Shown: one piece after another, positions 9,601-16,199 of the stretch | Layout: each line of letters opens with the position of its first letter | How positions within the stretch are numbered: position 1 is the first letter of the stretch | Virus record (IMG/VR): IMGVR_UViG_3300020162_002660 | Coordinates: 1 to 42,553 of that record | From: a virus | Direction: 5' to 3' (one strand) | Length of the DNA: 42,553 nt | The notes under the pieces: model-generated | Told to the model about the DNA's origin: nothing | What the model saw: only the letters and a program-made list of their open reading frames with translations | Database searches by the model: none | Program-made: the position numbers and the translations under genes

Positions 9601-9689
9601 ATAGACTCATTAGGTATATAGTTTTTCTTTATGTTTAAAATATTATTATAGTTTTTCAAAAACTCATCTCTCTTATTAAGATATTTCAT
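6678..9689 (-). CDS. large repeat-rich virion protein, possible internal head polyprotein
   Basis: A 1003-residue protein of unknown family. The N-terminus MKYLNKRDEFLKNY resembles the shared leader and is followed by INE at 30-32. A second leader-like segment, LLKYDEFKRINEG, occurs internally at residues 307-319. Low-complexity tracts separate the folded parts: about six GQEE repeats (165-190), SVTGTS repeats (240-257), a QA run (272-286) and GQ/AQ repeats (543-562). The C-terminal 400 residues look globular, with Gly-rich loops and many beta-strand patterns, and no recognised motif. Several (I/L)-x-E sites suggest cleavage by the prohead protease into several products. It is co-transcribed with the coiled-coil gene downstream. 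The leader suggests a head-internal, ejected protein. This is inference. Confidence 0.75.
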   Translation of the reverse strand: MKYLNKRDEFLKNYNNILNIKKNYIPNESINEENDNAGPFSNDIGWGDSLLGRLINSAIRKAKIGANLIRIKAVEQRLRDAMDELLLNTSVAELDENDKKLYAKALITTYLIALQEGVEKGSSMDELKSLTETAISAVESSEDLEDKNELLRQLNEWSKFLNEFEEEGQEEGQEEGQEEGQEEGQEEEENSEEIMNETEAQFGNFKYLFNMLLIFKGIESERIEYNKNRTTSTAGTSSVTGTSSVTGTSGTSGTQAQDQEQVVPTKDTQAQAQAQAQAQAQGKAASGGGKIGQTVKQNSSVSLLKYDEFKRINEGIGKAVGGVVGKVFKFITGGKDERKLDTETEKLWNSLSQVYKIFTQAGEGSILSKDSDFHRFLKLTPEQIEGDPKLRLTYNRYKTNISKIYSFVRSENGITEGIDDILGKSEDMGKKISMLYSVTKTKPDGSFPQYPGTIGEVWDELVENIEGFNKYMKNVFAIESKWKVGDKVSWKSDKTGNTISQDILRIDGKKLVFKDKKGEEYTKFMSEVEKVEESMNEAQGQGQAQGQGQTQGQGQVQDQPEKEENQPEKEEKDGEVSGWKNPNSVTRIQDWWGKKMDLKRWMLEKTEFEKIRINLDKKLAEKKDSVVINEMDPVLEIVKVFNRAYKLHTTQVIPTGRSGGKVSNKTFMEYHCFGGGTPANAGEGGGPYRNNAIFNQWEDCVNDVKKDKRYQCIFNVGTRIKVGNEYIEKAGMNLRKFMTDMLDGDELYKGGSGKEQGAQAKFLDKYFGYKADPEGKDTYYGDDKDVVTDVAGKINPIKLTTLNSNTALDYDGDLNNLKNTFFSLKLKEKRSNVERTYFFYIQDIKGDIAYLSYSLTSFHMKNYIKNSNGGVKVDDSSFGINDEKLNGNPYAIRATTIPLSKLYKNDGAFALSTSIDIRAISKQTEHDRATDVDKVNNSISNRQYILEDTISYTVVGAKHIVDLKDSKRIKVKQSGVSTTMNTYGGYENISTVNDITNAKIENK

Positions 9690-9708
9690 TTTAAAATTTT
9701 ATTTTTTT

Positions 9709-9718
9709 TATATATTAA
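9709..9718 (-). promoter_or_regulatory. late-type promoter box for the 1003-residue protein
   Basis: On the minus strand, TTAATATATA lies 19 nt before the ATG at 9689, with an A-rich leader between. Confidence 0.55.
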
Positions 9719-9737
9719 AAAAATAATACACATTTTG

Positions 9738-9769
9738 TTTGTTTAAACAATATAGTTTGCCTATATTTG
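9738..9769 (+). promoter_or_regulatory. Bacteroidota sigma-A type promoter
   Basis: TTTG at 9738-9741 and TATATTTG at 9762-9769 are separated by 20 nt. This matches the Bacteroidota housekeeping consensus of a -33 TTTG and a -7 TAnnTTTG. It lies 24 nt before the ATG at 9794, so this gene is probably transcribed early by host polymerase. It is the clearest such promoter in the window. Confidence 0.75.
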
Positions 9770-9793
9770 TAAAACAAACAAATAAATAAAACC

Positions 9794-10162
9794 ATGAAAG
9801 ATATAATCTGTGTAGACTTTACAATATTGAATGAAAATGAGTTAAAAAACTTAAGCGCTGAATATGGTTTTTCTTATGAAGGACTTGTAGATTTCAAAAA
9901 AAAGACTTATGCTAAAGTTTGGTTTACTAAAGAAGGGGTTTCTGTTGCATTTACGGTTATTGAAGATAATGCCTTTAAGATAAAAGACTTCAATAAAGTT
10001 AGAATGTTTAATGTTTTTTTAGAAGAGTTGTCATTGATTAAACCATATCAGGTGATTGCAGAACCAGTTGTCTTTGATGTGGATATCATCTTAGAAAAGA
10101 TATTTAAGTATGGTAAAGATTCGTTAACAATTGAAGAAAAGAACTTTTTAGATAATTTATAA
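9794..10162 (+). CDS. hypothetical protein, early-type promoter
   Basis: A 122-residue protein that I do not recognise as a whole. The last 25 residues, ILEKIFKYGKDSLTIEEKNF, resemble a short helical tail found at the end of several Bacteroidota proteins (for example after some rhomboid domains), in which a Gly sits before a SLT-EEK helix. The rest is mixed alpha/beta without catalytic motifs. Unlike most genes here it follows a host sigma-A-type promoter rather than a TATATA box, which suggests early expression. It is followed by a strong terminator and appears monocistronic. A host-takeover role is possible but unproven. Confidence 0.7.
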   Translation: MKDIICVDFTILNENELKNLSAEYGFSYEGLVDFKKKTYAKVWFTKEGVSVAFTVIEDNAFKIKDFNKVRMFNVFLEELSLIKPYQVIAEPVVFDVDIILEKIFKYGKDSLTIEEKNFLDNL

Positions 10163-10176
10163 TAATAAAACAAAAT

Positions 10177-10207
10177 AAAAGCCACCTATTATAGGTGGCT
10201 TTTTTTT
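10177..10207 (+). terminator. intrinsic terminator
   Basis: An AAAAGCCACCTAT/ATAGGTGGCTTTT hairpin followed by Ts. It ends the early gene before it. Confidence 0.9.
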
Positions 10208-10271
10208 ATTTTTTAAAATCTTAAAAAATCCGCCATTATTTGACATTATGTATTTTTAATACTTTAAAAGT

Positions 10272-10281
10272 AAATATATAA
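10272..10281 (+). promoter_or_regulatory. candidate late-type promoter box
   Basis: AAATATATAA lies about 22 nt before the ATG at 10304, followed by an A-rich leader. Confidence 0.4.
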
Positions 10282-10303
10282 CGTATAAAAAAAATCTCCA
10301 AAA

Positions 10304-10588
10304 ATGAGATATCTGGAATTAAAATACAATGGTAAAGTCTTTACCAATGAAAAAGAAATAAATAAAATATTACAATCTAATAAATTTTACTGGCTTATAG
10401 ATTCTGAGATTGAAAATTCAGTTCTTGAGCTAAAAAAAGATACTATAATTTGGCATAGTGGTGACTTCTATTCGGGAAATTGGTACTATGGTATATTTAA
10501 AGGAGGATCTTTTCATGGAACATGGGAAAATGGAATTTTTGAAAATGGAATTTTTGATGGTGATTGGAAAGATGGTATCAAATTATAG
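10304..10588 (+). CDS. small protein with MORN-like repeats
   Basis: A 94-residue protein. The C-terminal half is built of short Gly-Trp/Phe repeats: SGDFYSGNWYYGIFKGG, then SFHGTWENGIFENG, then IFDGDWKDG. This pattern fits MORN-type or related beta-hairpin repeats, with an aromatic residue and a Gly about every 5 or 10 residues. The N-terminus MRYLELKYNGKVF resembles the shared leader only in its first four residues and is probably not one. It is followed after 27 nt by another unknown gene. Possible function: a protein-binding or lipid-binding scaffold. No enzyme motif is seen. Confidence 0.65.
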   Translation: MRYLELKYNGKVFTNEKEINKILQSNKFYWLIDSEIENSVLELKKDTIIWHSGDFYSGNWYYGIFKGGSFHGTWENGIFENGIFDGDWKDGIKL

Positions 10589-10615
10589 TTGATCAAAAAA
10601 TAAAATAGAACAATT

Positions 10616-11071
10616 ATGAAAAGGAGAAAACTAGCTCTAAAGTCTGTAGGCAAGAACGATGTTTATAACAACGGAATTGTTAGAGTAACGAAAGAAGAAG
10701 GAACATACTTTTTCGAAATCGGAAACGAATTGACTAGTGACATTGCAGAAGCAGTTGCTTTATTAATGAGAAAATTGGATTGGAATGATGAATTATGGAA
10801 TTTACAATTAGATGATATAAATATTGATTTTATCACTCCAGAAAAATCACTATTTTGGCTTACAGGTGGTTATACCGAATGGAGAACATTAGAAAACTAT
10901 AATAAGCCTTGGTGTGATTGTTATTTGGATTTTCAAGAAGAATTTGGAATGTTAATCTTTAACATAATTAAAAGAAATAAAAAACTAAAAGATATAAGAA
11001 CCAACTATTATAAATATCTAAGTTTACCAACATTATATGATTTTGCATTAAGTAAAAACATGATAAAATAA
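10616..11071 (+). CDS. hypothetical protein
   Basis: A 151-residue acidic protein rich in Trp, Asp and Leu. A Trp-rich middle (WNDELWNLQLDD, then FWLTGGYTEWRT) is followed by a Cys pair (WCDCYLDF) and a basic helical C-terminus. I do not recognise the family. It lies 27 nt after the MORN-like gene and is probably in the same transcript, which ends at the hairpin at 11097-11127. The first Met is preceded by an A-rich segment (AATAGAACAATT). Confidence 0.6.
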   Translation: MKRRKLALKSVGKNDVYNNGIVRVTKEEGTYFFEIGNELTSDIAEAVALLMRKLDWNDELWNLQLDDINIDFITPEKSLFWLTGGYTEWRTLENYNKPWCDCYLDFQEEFGMLIFNIIKRNKKLKDIRTNYYKYLSLPTLYDFALSKNMIK

Positions 11072-11096
11072 AATAATTAAGTATTTAAAAATAAAT

Positions 11097-11127
11097 AAAA
11101 CCCATCAAATGATGGGTTTTATTTTTT
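11097..11127 (+). terminator. intrinsic terminator
   Basis: An AAAACCCATC/GATGGGTTTT hairpin with an AAAT loop, followed by ATTTTTT. The T run merges into the promoter box of the next gene. Confidence 0.85.
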
Positions 11128-11135
11128 AATATATA
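11126..11135 (+). promoter_or_regulatory. leaderless-type late promoter box (4-nt spacing)
   Basis: TTAATATATA, then TTAT, then the ATG at 11140. It is one of nine genes in the window with exactly 4 nt between this box and the start codon. Confidence 0.65.
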
Positions 11136-11139
11136 TTAT

Positions 11140-11373
11140 ATGGAATTAACAGAGATATGTAAAAATCCTTGGTGTAAGGCAACTTTTGTTTATTATGAAA
11201 ATGATATGATTGATATTGATGGTGTTAAAACACCACCTAATAACTGTTCCAAATGTAGAAGTTTTGATAATGAATTGAGTGGTGGAGTATCTTGGACTGA
11301 CAAAGAATATGAAGGTAGTAGATTTGATAATACGCCACACCAAATAAGATATAAAGTAACAAATTTTAAATAA
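11140..11373 (+). CDS. small cysteine-containing protein, possible zinc-binding
   Basis: A 77-residue protein with CKNPWCKATF near the N-terminus and CSKCRSF in the middle. These are two cysteine pairs of the kind that coordinate zinc in a ribbon. The rest is charged and without recognised motifs. The start is fixed by a TTAATATATA box 4 nt upstream. The stop overlaps the next start as TAATG, so the downstream HAD-like gene is translationally coupled. A nucleic-acid or protein-binding adaptor role is possible but not shown. Confidence 0.65.
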   Translation: MELTEICKNPWCKATFVYYENDMIDIDGVKTPPNNCSKCRSFDNELSGGVSWTDKEYEGSRFDNTPHQIRYKVTNFK

Positions 11374-12218
11374 TGAAAGCACATTTTTTTGACATAGAAA
11401 CAATTTTGGTTATGAGTAATAAAGTTTGGATAGTTGATAAAACAAATCCTAAAGTGCCTATTATTAAAATATCACAATCTGACTTTAATCTAATAAAAAG
11501 TGGAATCTATAAAAGTAGAGATAATTCAATATATTTTGGGGGTTCAACATATTGGTTACCTGATACATTAATGAATGATATTAAGATAAAATGTAAGAAT
11601 TTAAAGATAAATATTACAAATCTTATATTTTCTATGCAGGAATATATGAATCCTGAAGTTATAGATTCACTTGATTATGATATTAATGTTGAAAACATTC
11701 AACATCTTAAAAACACAACAGATGATATATATTTTATTTGTTCAAAGAATACTAAAAAAAATTACGAAAAGATAATTAAAAAAATTGAGGAAAAATTTGA
11801 AAAGATTGGTTTATCTATTAAAAAATATTATTTTATATCTGATACTTTCTATAATAGAGATTTAGATGAGGTTTCGCACAAAAAAGTAAGACTTCTTCTT
11901 CAACATCTCATTGGAATGAAAACTGACGGTGATAGATTTACTGAAGAAGAACTTCCGAAGTATGATTCTATTGAATTCTATGAAGATGATGAAAATACTA
12001 TTAGCCTTGCAATAGATTGTAACAAACTTCTACAACTTATAATTGATAATAGTGAGAATACTTTAAAGTCTAAAATAAAGGACTTTTTAAAATCTGAAAC
12101 AGTTCTTTATGTTAATTTTGTGAGTCCTAATAAAGTTAAAAGATTCTCTAAAACAAAAGTAGTAGTTGAATATCATAATCTTATAAAAACATTTGAAAAA
12201 TTCAACTGGAAAAAATAG
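11373..12218 (+). CDS. HAD-like phosphatase domain protein, divergent
   Basis: A 281-residue protein starting MKAHFFDIETILVMSNKVW. The FFDIETI segment is in the position of HAD motif I (DxDxT), though Asp3 is Glu here. A candidate motif II is YFICSKNT (about residue 110). A candidate motif III Lys lies in HKKVRLLLQHLIG (about 172). Motif IV may be FYEDDENT (about 205). The C-terminal third is unassigned. A HAD-type phosphatase or nucleic-acid end-processing enzyme fits, but the motif I change could mean reduced activity. It is translationally coupled to the small Cys protein. It ends exactly where the convergent terminase small subunit gene ends. Confidence 0.55.
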   Translation: MKAHFFDIETILVMSNKVWIVDKTNPKVPIIKISQSDFNLIKSGIYKSRDNSIYFGGSTYWLPDTLMNDIKIKCKNLKINITNLIFSMQEYMNPEVIDSLDYDINVENIQHLKNTTDDIYFICSKNTKKNYEKIIKKIEEKFEKIGLSIKKYYFISDTFYNRDLDEVSHKKVRLLLQHLIGMKTDGDRFTEEELPKYDSIEFYEDDENTISLAIDCNKLLQLIIDNSENTLKSKIKDFLKSETVLYVNFVSPNKVKRFSKTKVVVEYHNLIKTFEKFNWKK

Positions 12219-12842
12219 TTATTTATTTTTATCCTGTGCTTTGTTGAGCATTGCTTGTTTTATCATCTCGTTCAAATCACGGTTTGTTGTAATTACACCT
12301 TCAGAACTTTTTGATTCTACTTCTTCAGAAATTTGAGGTTCTTGTTCTATTTCTTCATATCCTAAATCTTTTCTTAGAGTCTTATAAAACTTTTCAAGCT
12401 CTGTTTTTTGTCCTGAAAGAAACTTTGCATTTTCTCTTATTTGTCCGACTGTTTGATTGACTACTTCATGCATTCTTGCAGAATTATCACCATTATCTAC
12501 CTGTCTCATTTGTGAAAGTAGGTTTTTTCTGGTCATTTTTGTTAAAAAGATTGCTTCTGCATATACCATTGCATCTTCTTTCATCTTACTTTTTATGTAA
12601 GGATGTTCTTTTAGTTTAGGAACGTCTCCAAGATATAAATCCACCAATGGTTCTAATACATCCATTGCTTGCTGACTAGCAACTGTAAGATCCGAATCAT
12701 AGTCATATATTTCAATTTCGCCTAAATCGGGTAAATCCTCTGGTCTAGCTAGGTGTTTGGAAAAATCAAAATCTCCATTTTCTGATTGTATCTCATCAAA
12801 CTCGTACTTTATTCTGTTTTTTTCGTTTTCTTCTTTAGACAT
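12219..12842 (-). CDS. 16: probable terminase small subunit (T4 gp16-like)
   Basis: A 207-residue, acidic, mostly helical protein. The N-terminal 60 residues are Asp/Glu-rich. Residues about 70-175 form long helices, including the YAEAIFLTKMTRKNLLSQMR segment, which resembles the central oligomerising coiled coil of T4 gp16 (164 residues). The C-terminus ends with a helix over residues 190-205. Position supports the call: it is next to, and divergent from, the large terminase. The small subunit recognises DNA and stimulates the gp17 motor ATPase. It is co-transcribed with the RHH gene, 2 nt apart. Sequence similarity to gp16 is weak, so this is mostly contextual. Confidence 0.5.
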   Translation of the reverse strand: MSKEENEKNRIKYEFDEIQSENGDFDFSKHLARPEDLPDLGEIEIYDYDSDLTVASQQAMDVLEPLVDLYLGDVPKLKEHPYIKSKMKEDAMVYAEAIFLTKMTRKNLLSQMRQVDNGDNSARMHEVVNQTVGQIRENAKFLSGQKTELEKFYKTLRKDLGYEEIEQEPQISEEVESKSSEGVITTNRDLNEMIKQAMLNKAQDKNK

Positions 12843-12844
12843 TT

Positions 12845-13027
12845 TTAAACATAATTATTTTTGGTAAGTTTGGCATCTTCTTTTTCTAAGAAACCTTTTA
12901 ATATTTTATCTATTAGTTTAGATTTATTTATAGAGTTCTCTTCGCAATACTGCTCGAACTCTTTATAGGTCTCTATATCAATAGAGAAACCCACTTTTAG
13001 CTTGTTGACACCTGATTTCCTTCCCAT
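12845..13027 (-). CDS. ribbon-helix-helix DNA-binding protein
   Basis: A 60-residue protein with a CopG/Arc-type RHH fold: basic N-terminus, strand KVGFSIDIETYKEF, helix EQYCEENSINKSKLIDKIL and a charged tail. Such proteins dimerise through the strand and bind DNA in the major groove. It lies upstream of the probable terminase small subunit, in the divergent region that also holds the large terminase promoter. It could autoregulate this locus. Its ATG is preceded at 4 nt by a TTTATATATA box on the minus strand. A second RHH gene is at 39655. Confidence 0.7.
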   Translation of the reverse strand: MGRKSGVNKLKVGFSIDIETYKEFEQYCEENSINKSKLIDKILKGFLEKEDAKLTKNNYV

Positions 13028-13031
13028 ATAG

Positions 13032-13041
13032 TATATATAAA
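13032..13041 (-). promoter_or_regulatory. leaderless-type late promoter box (4-nt spacing)
   Basis: On the minus strand, TTTATATATA, then CTAT, then the ATG of the RHH gene at 13027. Confidence 0.6.
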
Positions 13042-13073
13042 TAGAAAAAAGTGTATTTTTTCCACTTTTACTC

Positions 13074-13085
13074 TTTTATATATAC
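13074..13085 (+). promoter_or_regulatory. late-type promoter box for the large terminase
   Basis: TTTTATATATAC lies 20 nt upstream of the terminase ATG at 13106. It is back-to-back with the minus-strand box of the RHH gene. Confidence 0.5.
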
Positions 13086-13105
13086 AAAAATAAAAAATAC
13101 TATAT

Positions 13106-15259
13106 ATGGCTGTAAAAGCAAACGAAACCGAAAGGCAGATGATTTTTACCAGCAAAATTGTCGATGAGGCAACTGATAAAATAAACGACGGTATTGTTGT
13201 AAAAAGATATCAGAATCCTTGGATGAAAAGTGAGGTCGGTATCAGAAGAGCAGGTGTCTCATTTAGAATGACAACTGAAGAACAACATGAATATGTAAGA
13301 TGTGCATTAGATATACACTATTTTACTGAAAAGTATTGTAAGACAAAAAGAGAAGATGGATCTGTTGGTTCGATTACTCTTAGAGATTATCAAAAAGAGA
13401 TATTAGACAACTTTGTAAATAATAGATTTAATATACTTATGGCGTCTAGACAGGTTGGTAAGACCGTGTCTTCTGCAATTTTCATATTACATACAATATT
13501 ATTCAATAATGATAAAAACTGTATGATTGTTGCCAATAAAGGTGATACTGCAATTGAGATTGTTGATAAAGTAAAATCAATTTATACACTTCTTCCATTC
13601 TTTTTGAAACCAGGAGTAAAGACATGGAATCAAAAATCTCTTACGTTTGAGAACGGATGTAGAATAAAAACTTCTGCTAGATCTAAAACTCCTGCAATTG
13701 GTTTTACCATTGACGTTCTATACTTAGATGAGTTTGCGCATATTCCTTCAAATATTATTGAACCATATTATACTGCTGCATTCCCAACCGTTTCTGCAGT
13801 ACAAAACTCAAAAATTATTATTACTTCAACTCCTAATGGTATGAACTTATTTCATAGATTGTTGACTGATGCGGAAAGACCTGATGGTGATCCATTAAAG
13901 AATAACTATAAACCAATGAGAGTTTATTGGTATCAAGTACCGGGTCGTTTTGTCACCTATATAAGGTTAAATTCACATAAACTATATGAATATGGAGTTA
14001 CAAAAGATGATATATTTGAATTGGTTCAAAATACCTTTGGTGAGGTTACAAAAATAAAGATTGAATTTAATTTAGATCAACAAAAAGATGTTATACATGT
14101 ATTCAACAATGAAAATTGTACAGATGAACAAGTAAAATCATTAAATTTTTTAGATAAAAATGGATTTGAGACTTCGATATTAGCAATTTCTGAAATGACT
14201 ACTTGGAAAGATGAGGCAGTTAAAGATATTGGTGGGGAAGATGCTTTTAATCAAGAGTATGGGTTAAGATTTATTAACTCTAGTAAGTCTCTTTTAAATG
14301 AGGCCATAATAGATGAGTTGTTGAAGTCTAAAAAGAACTATGTTTATGAAGAGATTTTTGAATTTAAAAATAAACTTAGATTTCTTTATGAGGATCTTAA
14401 ATGGATTGATGATGATGAAACATATGTACCTCTTAAAAGAAGAGAATATAAATATGTTCTTTCTGTAGATATATCCGAAGGCTTGGGTCAAGATTATTCT
14501 ATTATTAATATATTCAAAATTTCTGAAAAACCGGTTGAATTAATAGAGATACAAAAACATAAATATAAATCTATAACGGATTTCTTTAGACTTGAACAAG
14601 TTGGTTTATATAGAAATAACTTTGTATCTGTTAAACAATTGGCAGAGCTACTATATTTAATAGTATTTGAATATTTAAATCCGGAAAATGTTAAAGTTGT
14701 TTTAGAGTTAAATAACTATGGTAATACTTTATTGGCGGAAATGCCACATGTTTTTGATGGTAATAATAACTATGGTTCGTCTGTATTTGTTAGATATAAA
14801 CATAGAATTGATTCCACTGAAGAGAGAGTTGGTTTAAAAGTTGGAGAAAATAAAAATATGATGGTAAAAGACTATCAAGATTTGATGTATAGTAGAGGAT
14901 TTCAAATAACTAATGAGGATAACATCAGAGAAATTACAACTTTTGTAAAACACGTTACAACCGCAGGGAATGTAAGATATGCTGCAGATGTTGGACATGA
15001 TGATACTGTAATGACTATTGTCAATGCTACTTCTATATTTTCCAAATCTGAGTTTAAAGAAATGGTTGAAGAATGGGGTAATAAAAATTCACCAAAAGAG
15101 TTCATGACTTATGTTAATGATTGTATGAGAAATATGGATTATGTACAGGGTGTCGACTATGGTCAGGTATTAAAAGTGCGTAGACAAATGATGTCTCGTA
15201 ATAATAAGGGAAATACCGGTACTAATATAAATGGAATAAATTGGTTTAATAAAAATTAA
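13106..15259 (+). CDS. 17: terminase large subunit (T4 gp17-like)
   Basis: A 717-residue DNA packaging motor. The N-terminal ATPase has Walker A ASRQVGKT at residues 113-120 and Walker B VLYLDEF at 204-210, followed by the coupling motif ITSTPNG. The C-terminal RNase H-like nuclease starts at about residue 450 with the first catalytic Asp in SVDISEG, followed by DYSIINIF and further acidic residues in the last third. Length is above T4 gp17 (610), mainly from an insertion around residues 290-420. It pumps DNA into the prohead at the portal and cuts concatemers. It is divergent from the probable small subunit and has its own late-type box and terminator. Confidence 0.93.
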   Translation: MAVKANETERQMIFTSKIVDEATDKINDGIVVKRYQNPWMKSEVGIRRAGVSFRMTTEEQHEYVRCALDIHYFTEKYCKTKREDGSVGSITLRDYQKEILDNFVNNRFNILMASRQVGKTVSSAIFILHTILFNNDKNCMIVANKGDTAIEIVDKVKSIYTLLPFFLKPGVKTWNQKSLTFENGCRIKTSARSKTPAIGFTIDVLYLDEFAHIPSNIIEPYYTAAFPTVSAVQNSKIIITSTPNGMNLFHRLLTDAERPDGDPLKNNYKPMRVYWYQVPGRFVTYIRLNSHKLYEYGVTKDDIFELVQNTFGEVTKIKIEFNLDQQKDVIHVFNNENCTDEQVKSLNFLDKNGFETSILAISEMTTWKDEAVKDIGGEDAFNQEYGLRFINSSKSLLNEAIIDELLKSKKNYVYEEIFEFKNKLRFLYEDLKWIDDDETYVPLKRREYKYVLSVDISEGLGQDYSIINIFKISEKPVELIEIQKHKYKSITDFFRLEQVGLYRNNFVSVKQLAELLYLIVFEYLNPENVKVVLELNNYGNTLLAEMPHVFDGNNNYGSSVFVRYKHRIDSTEERVGLKVGENKNMMVKDYQDLMYSRGFQITNEDNIREITTFVKHVTTAGNVRYAADVGHDDTVMTIVNATSIFSKSEFKEMVEEWGNKNSPKEFMTYVNDCMRNMDYVQGVDYGQVLKVRRQMMSRNNKGNTGTNINGINWFNKN

Positions 15260-15288
15260 AAAAACCACTCATAATGAGTGGTTTTTTT
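15258..15288. terminator. bidirectional intrinsic terminator
   Basis: An AAAAACCACTCAT/ATGAGTGGTTTTT hairpin lies between the convergent terminase and ClpS genes. It overlaps the ClpS stop codon region. Confidence 0.85.
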
Positions 15289-15565
15289 AATTTGCTTCCA
15301 TAGTTACTGAAAGTCCCGCCGTTTTTAGTTTTTCTTTCATTGTTGAGATTGTTTCATAATCTCCATATTTTACATCACACTTTCCATTAAAATGTACTAT
15401 ATGTGCACATTGACTTGCTTGATCCTCTTCATGATCACATATTTTCATAAGACATGTTATTACCCAATCAAATGAATTATAGTCATCATTATGTAGATCA
15501 AGTCGATAAGGTTTTGAAAGAATTTCTTCGACTTTCGATTCTACTTGTTCTTTAATTTTACCCAT
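15287..15565 (-). CDS. clpS: ClpS-like adaptor of the Clp protease
   Basis: A 92-residue protein matching ClpS along nearly its full length. After a short N-terminal extension comes YRLDLHNDDYNSFDWVI, with the Asn26-Asp27 pair that binds the alpha-amino group of N-degrons. Then come the hydrophobic helix VITCLMKIC, QASQCAHIVHFNGKC with the conserved His58 (equivalent to E. coli His66), and a C-terminal GLSVTME strand. ClpS hands proteins with Leu, Phe, Tyr or Trp at the N-terminus to ClpAP/ClpCP. The cysteine-rich form is like the Bacteroidota version, suggesting acquisition from a host. It is downstream of and co-transcribed with a HAD phosphatase. A phage ClpS could redirect host N-end-rule proteolysis. 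That role is inference. Confidence 0.85.
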   Translation of the reverse strand: MGKIKEQVESKVEEILSKPYRLDLHNDDYNSFDWVITCLMKICDHEEDQASQCAHIVHFNGKCDVKYGDYETISTMKEKLKTAGLSVTMEAN

Positions 15566-15591
15566 AGATTTTATCTTATTTTTTGTTTTTA

Positions 15592-16125
15592 TTATATACT
15601 CGAACCCTGAATAGTTGTTATTGTTTTGTTTACAACGTCTATTATTTCACTTTTTATATCCTGTTCTTTTGCCCATTCGACAAATTTAGGCAGATGTTCG
15701 GCTCTATCATCATAGAATTTTAATTCATTAACACCTAATTTTTTAATTACTCTCTCTAATAAATTGCATTTGAATATAAATGTATCACTTCCCCAGTTTA
15801 AATGTACTTCGTCAAATTGTATATTATTATCTCTTAAAATCTTTTCGACACCATCTCTCATACCTGGAACTTTGTCTAATCTCCCAGTTGCTAAAATAAC
15901 ATAAGCATCTGTATCAGCCACTGCTTCCAAATATCTTTGGTAAGTCCATTCATTTTTTGGTATGTCAAATATTTCGTCATCGATTGACTCTGGTTTACCC
16001 CACCAACCTCTATGTGGCCATTCTGTTCCAGTTTTTTCTTTCCAGATTGGTTTTCCTTCTTCAGGAAGAGGTGTGTGGAATAATGTATCATCAAAATCAA
16101 AACAGATAAGTCTTTTATATTGCAT
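15592..16125 (-). CDS. HAD-family phosphatase
   Basis: A 177-residue protein with HAD motif I FDFDDTLFHT at residues 8-17 (nucleophile Asp9, acid Asp11), motif II VILATGR (about 75-81), a Lys for motif III near residue 120-128, and motif IV KFYDDRAEHL (about 136-145). The large cap segment contains a Trp/Pro-rich loop. The DxDDT start and ATGR are typical of small phage HADs. Some are linked to RNA or nucleotide repair, so the substrate may be a nucleotide or nucleic-acid end. It is probably in an operon with clpS, 26 nt apart. Confidence 0.8.
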   Translation of the reverse strand: MQYKRLICFDFDDTLFHTPLPEEGKPIWKEKTGTEWPHRGWWGKPESIDDEIFDIPKNEWTYQRYLEAVADTDAYVILATGRLDKVPGMRDGVEKILRDNNIQFDEVHLNWGSDTFIFKCNLLERVIKKLGVNELKFYDDRAEHLPKFVEWAKEQDIKSEIIDVVNKTITTIQGSSI

Positions 16126-16199
16126 ATTTAGTTATTTTTATTTTATATACAAATATATATATAATATTTTGATATATAAACTAAATATTATAAAAAAAT

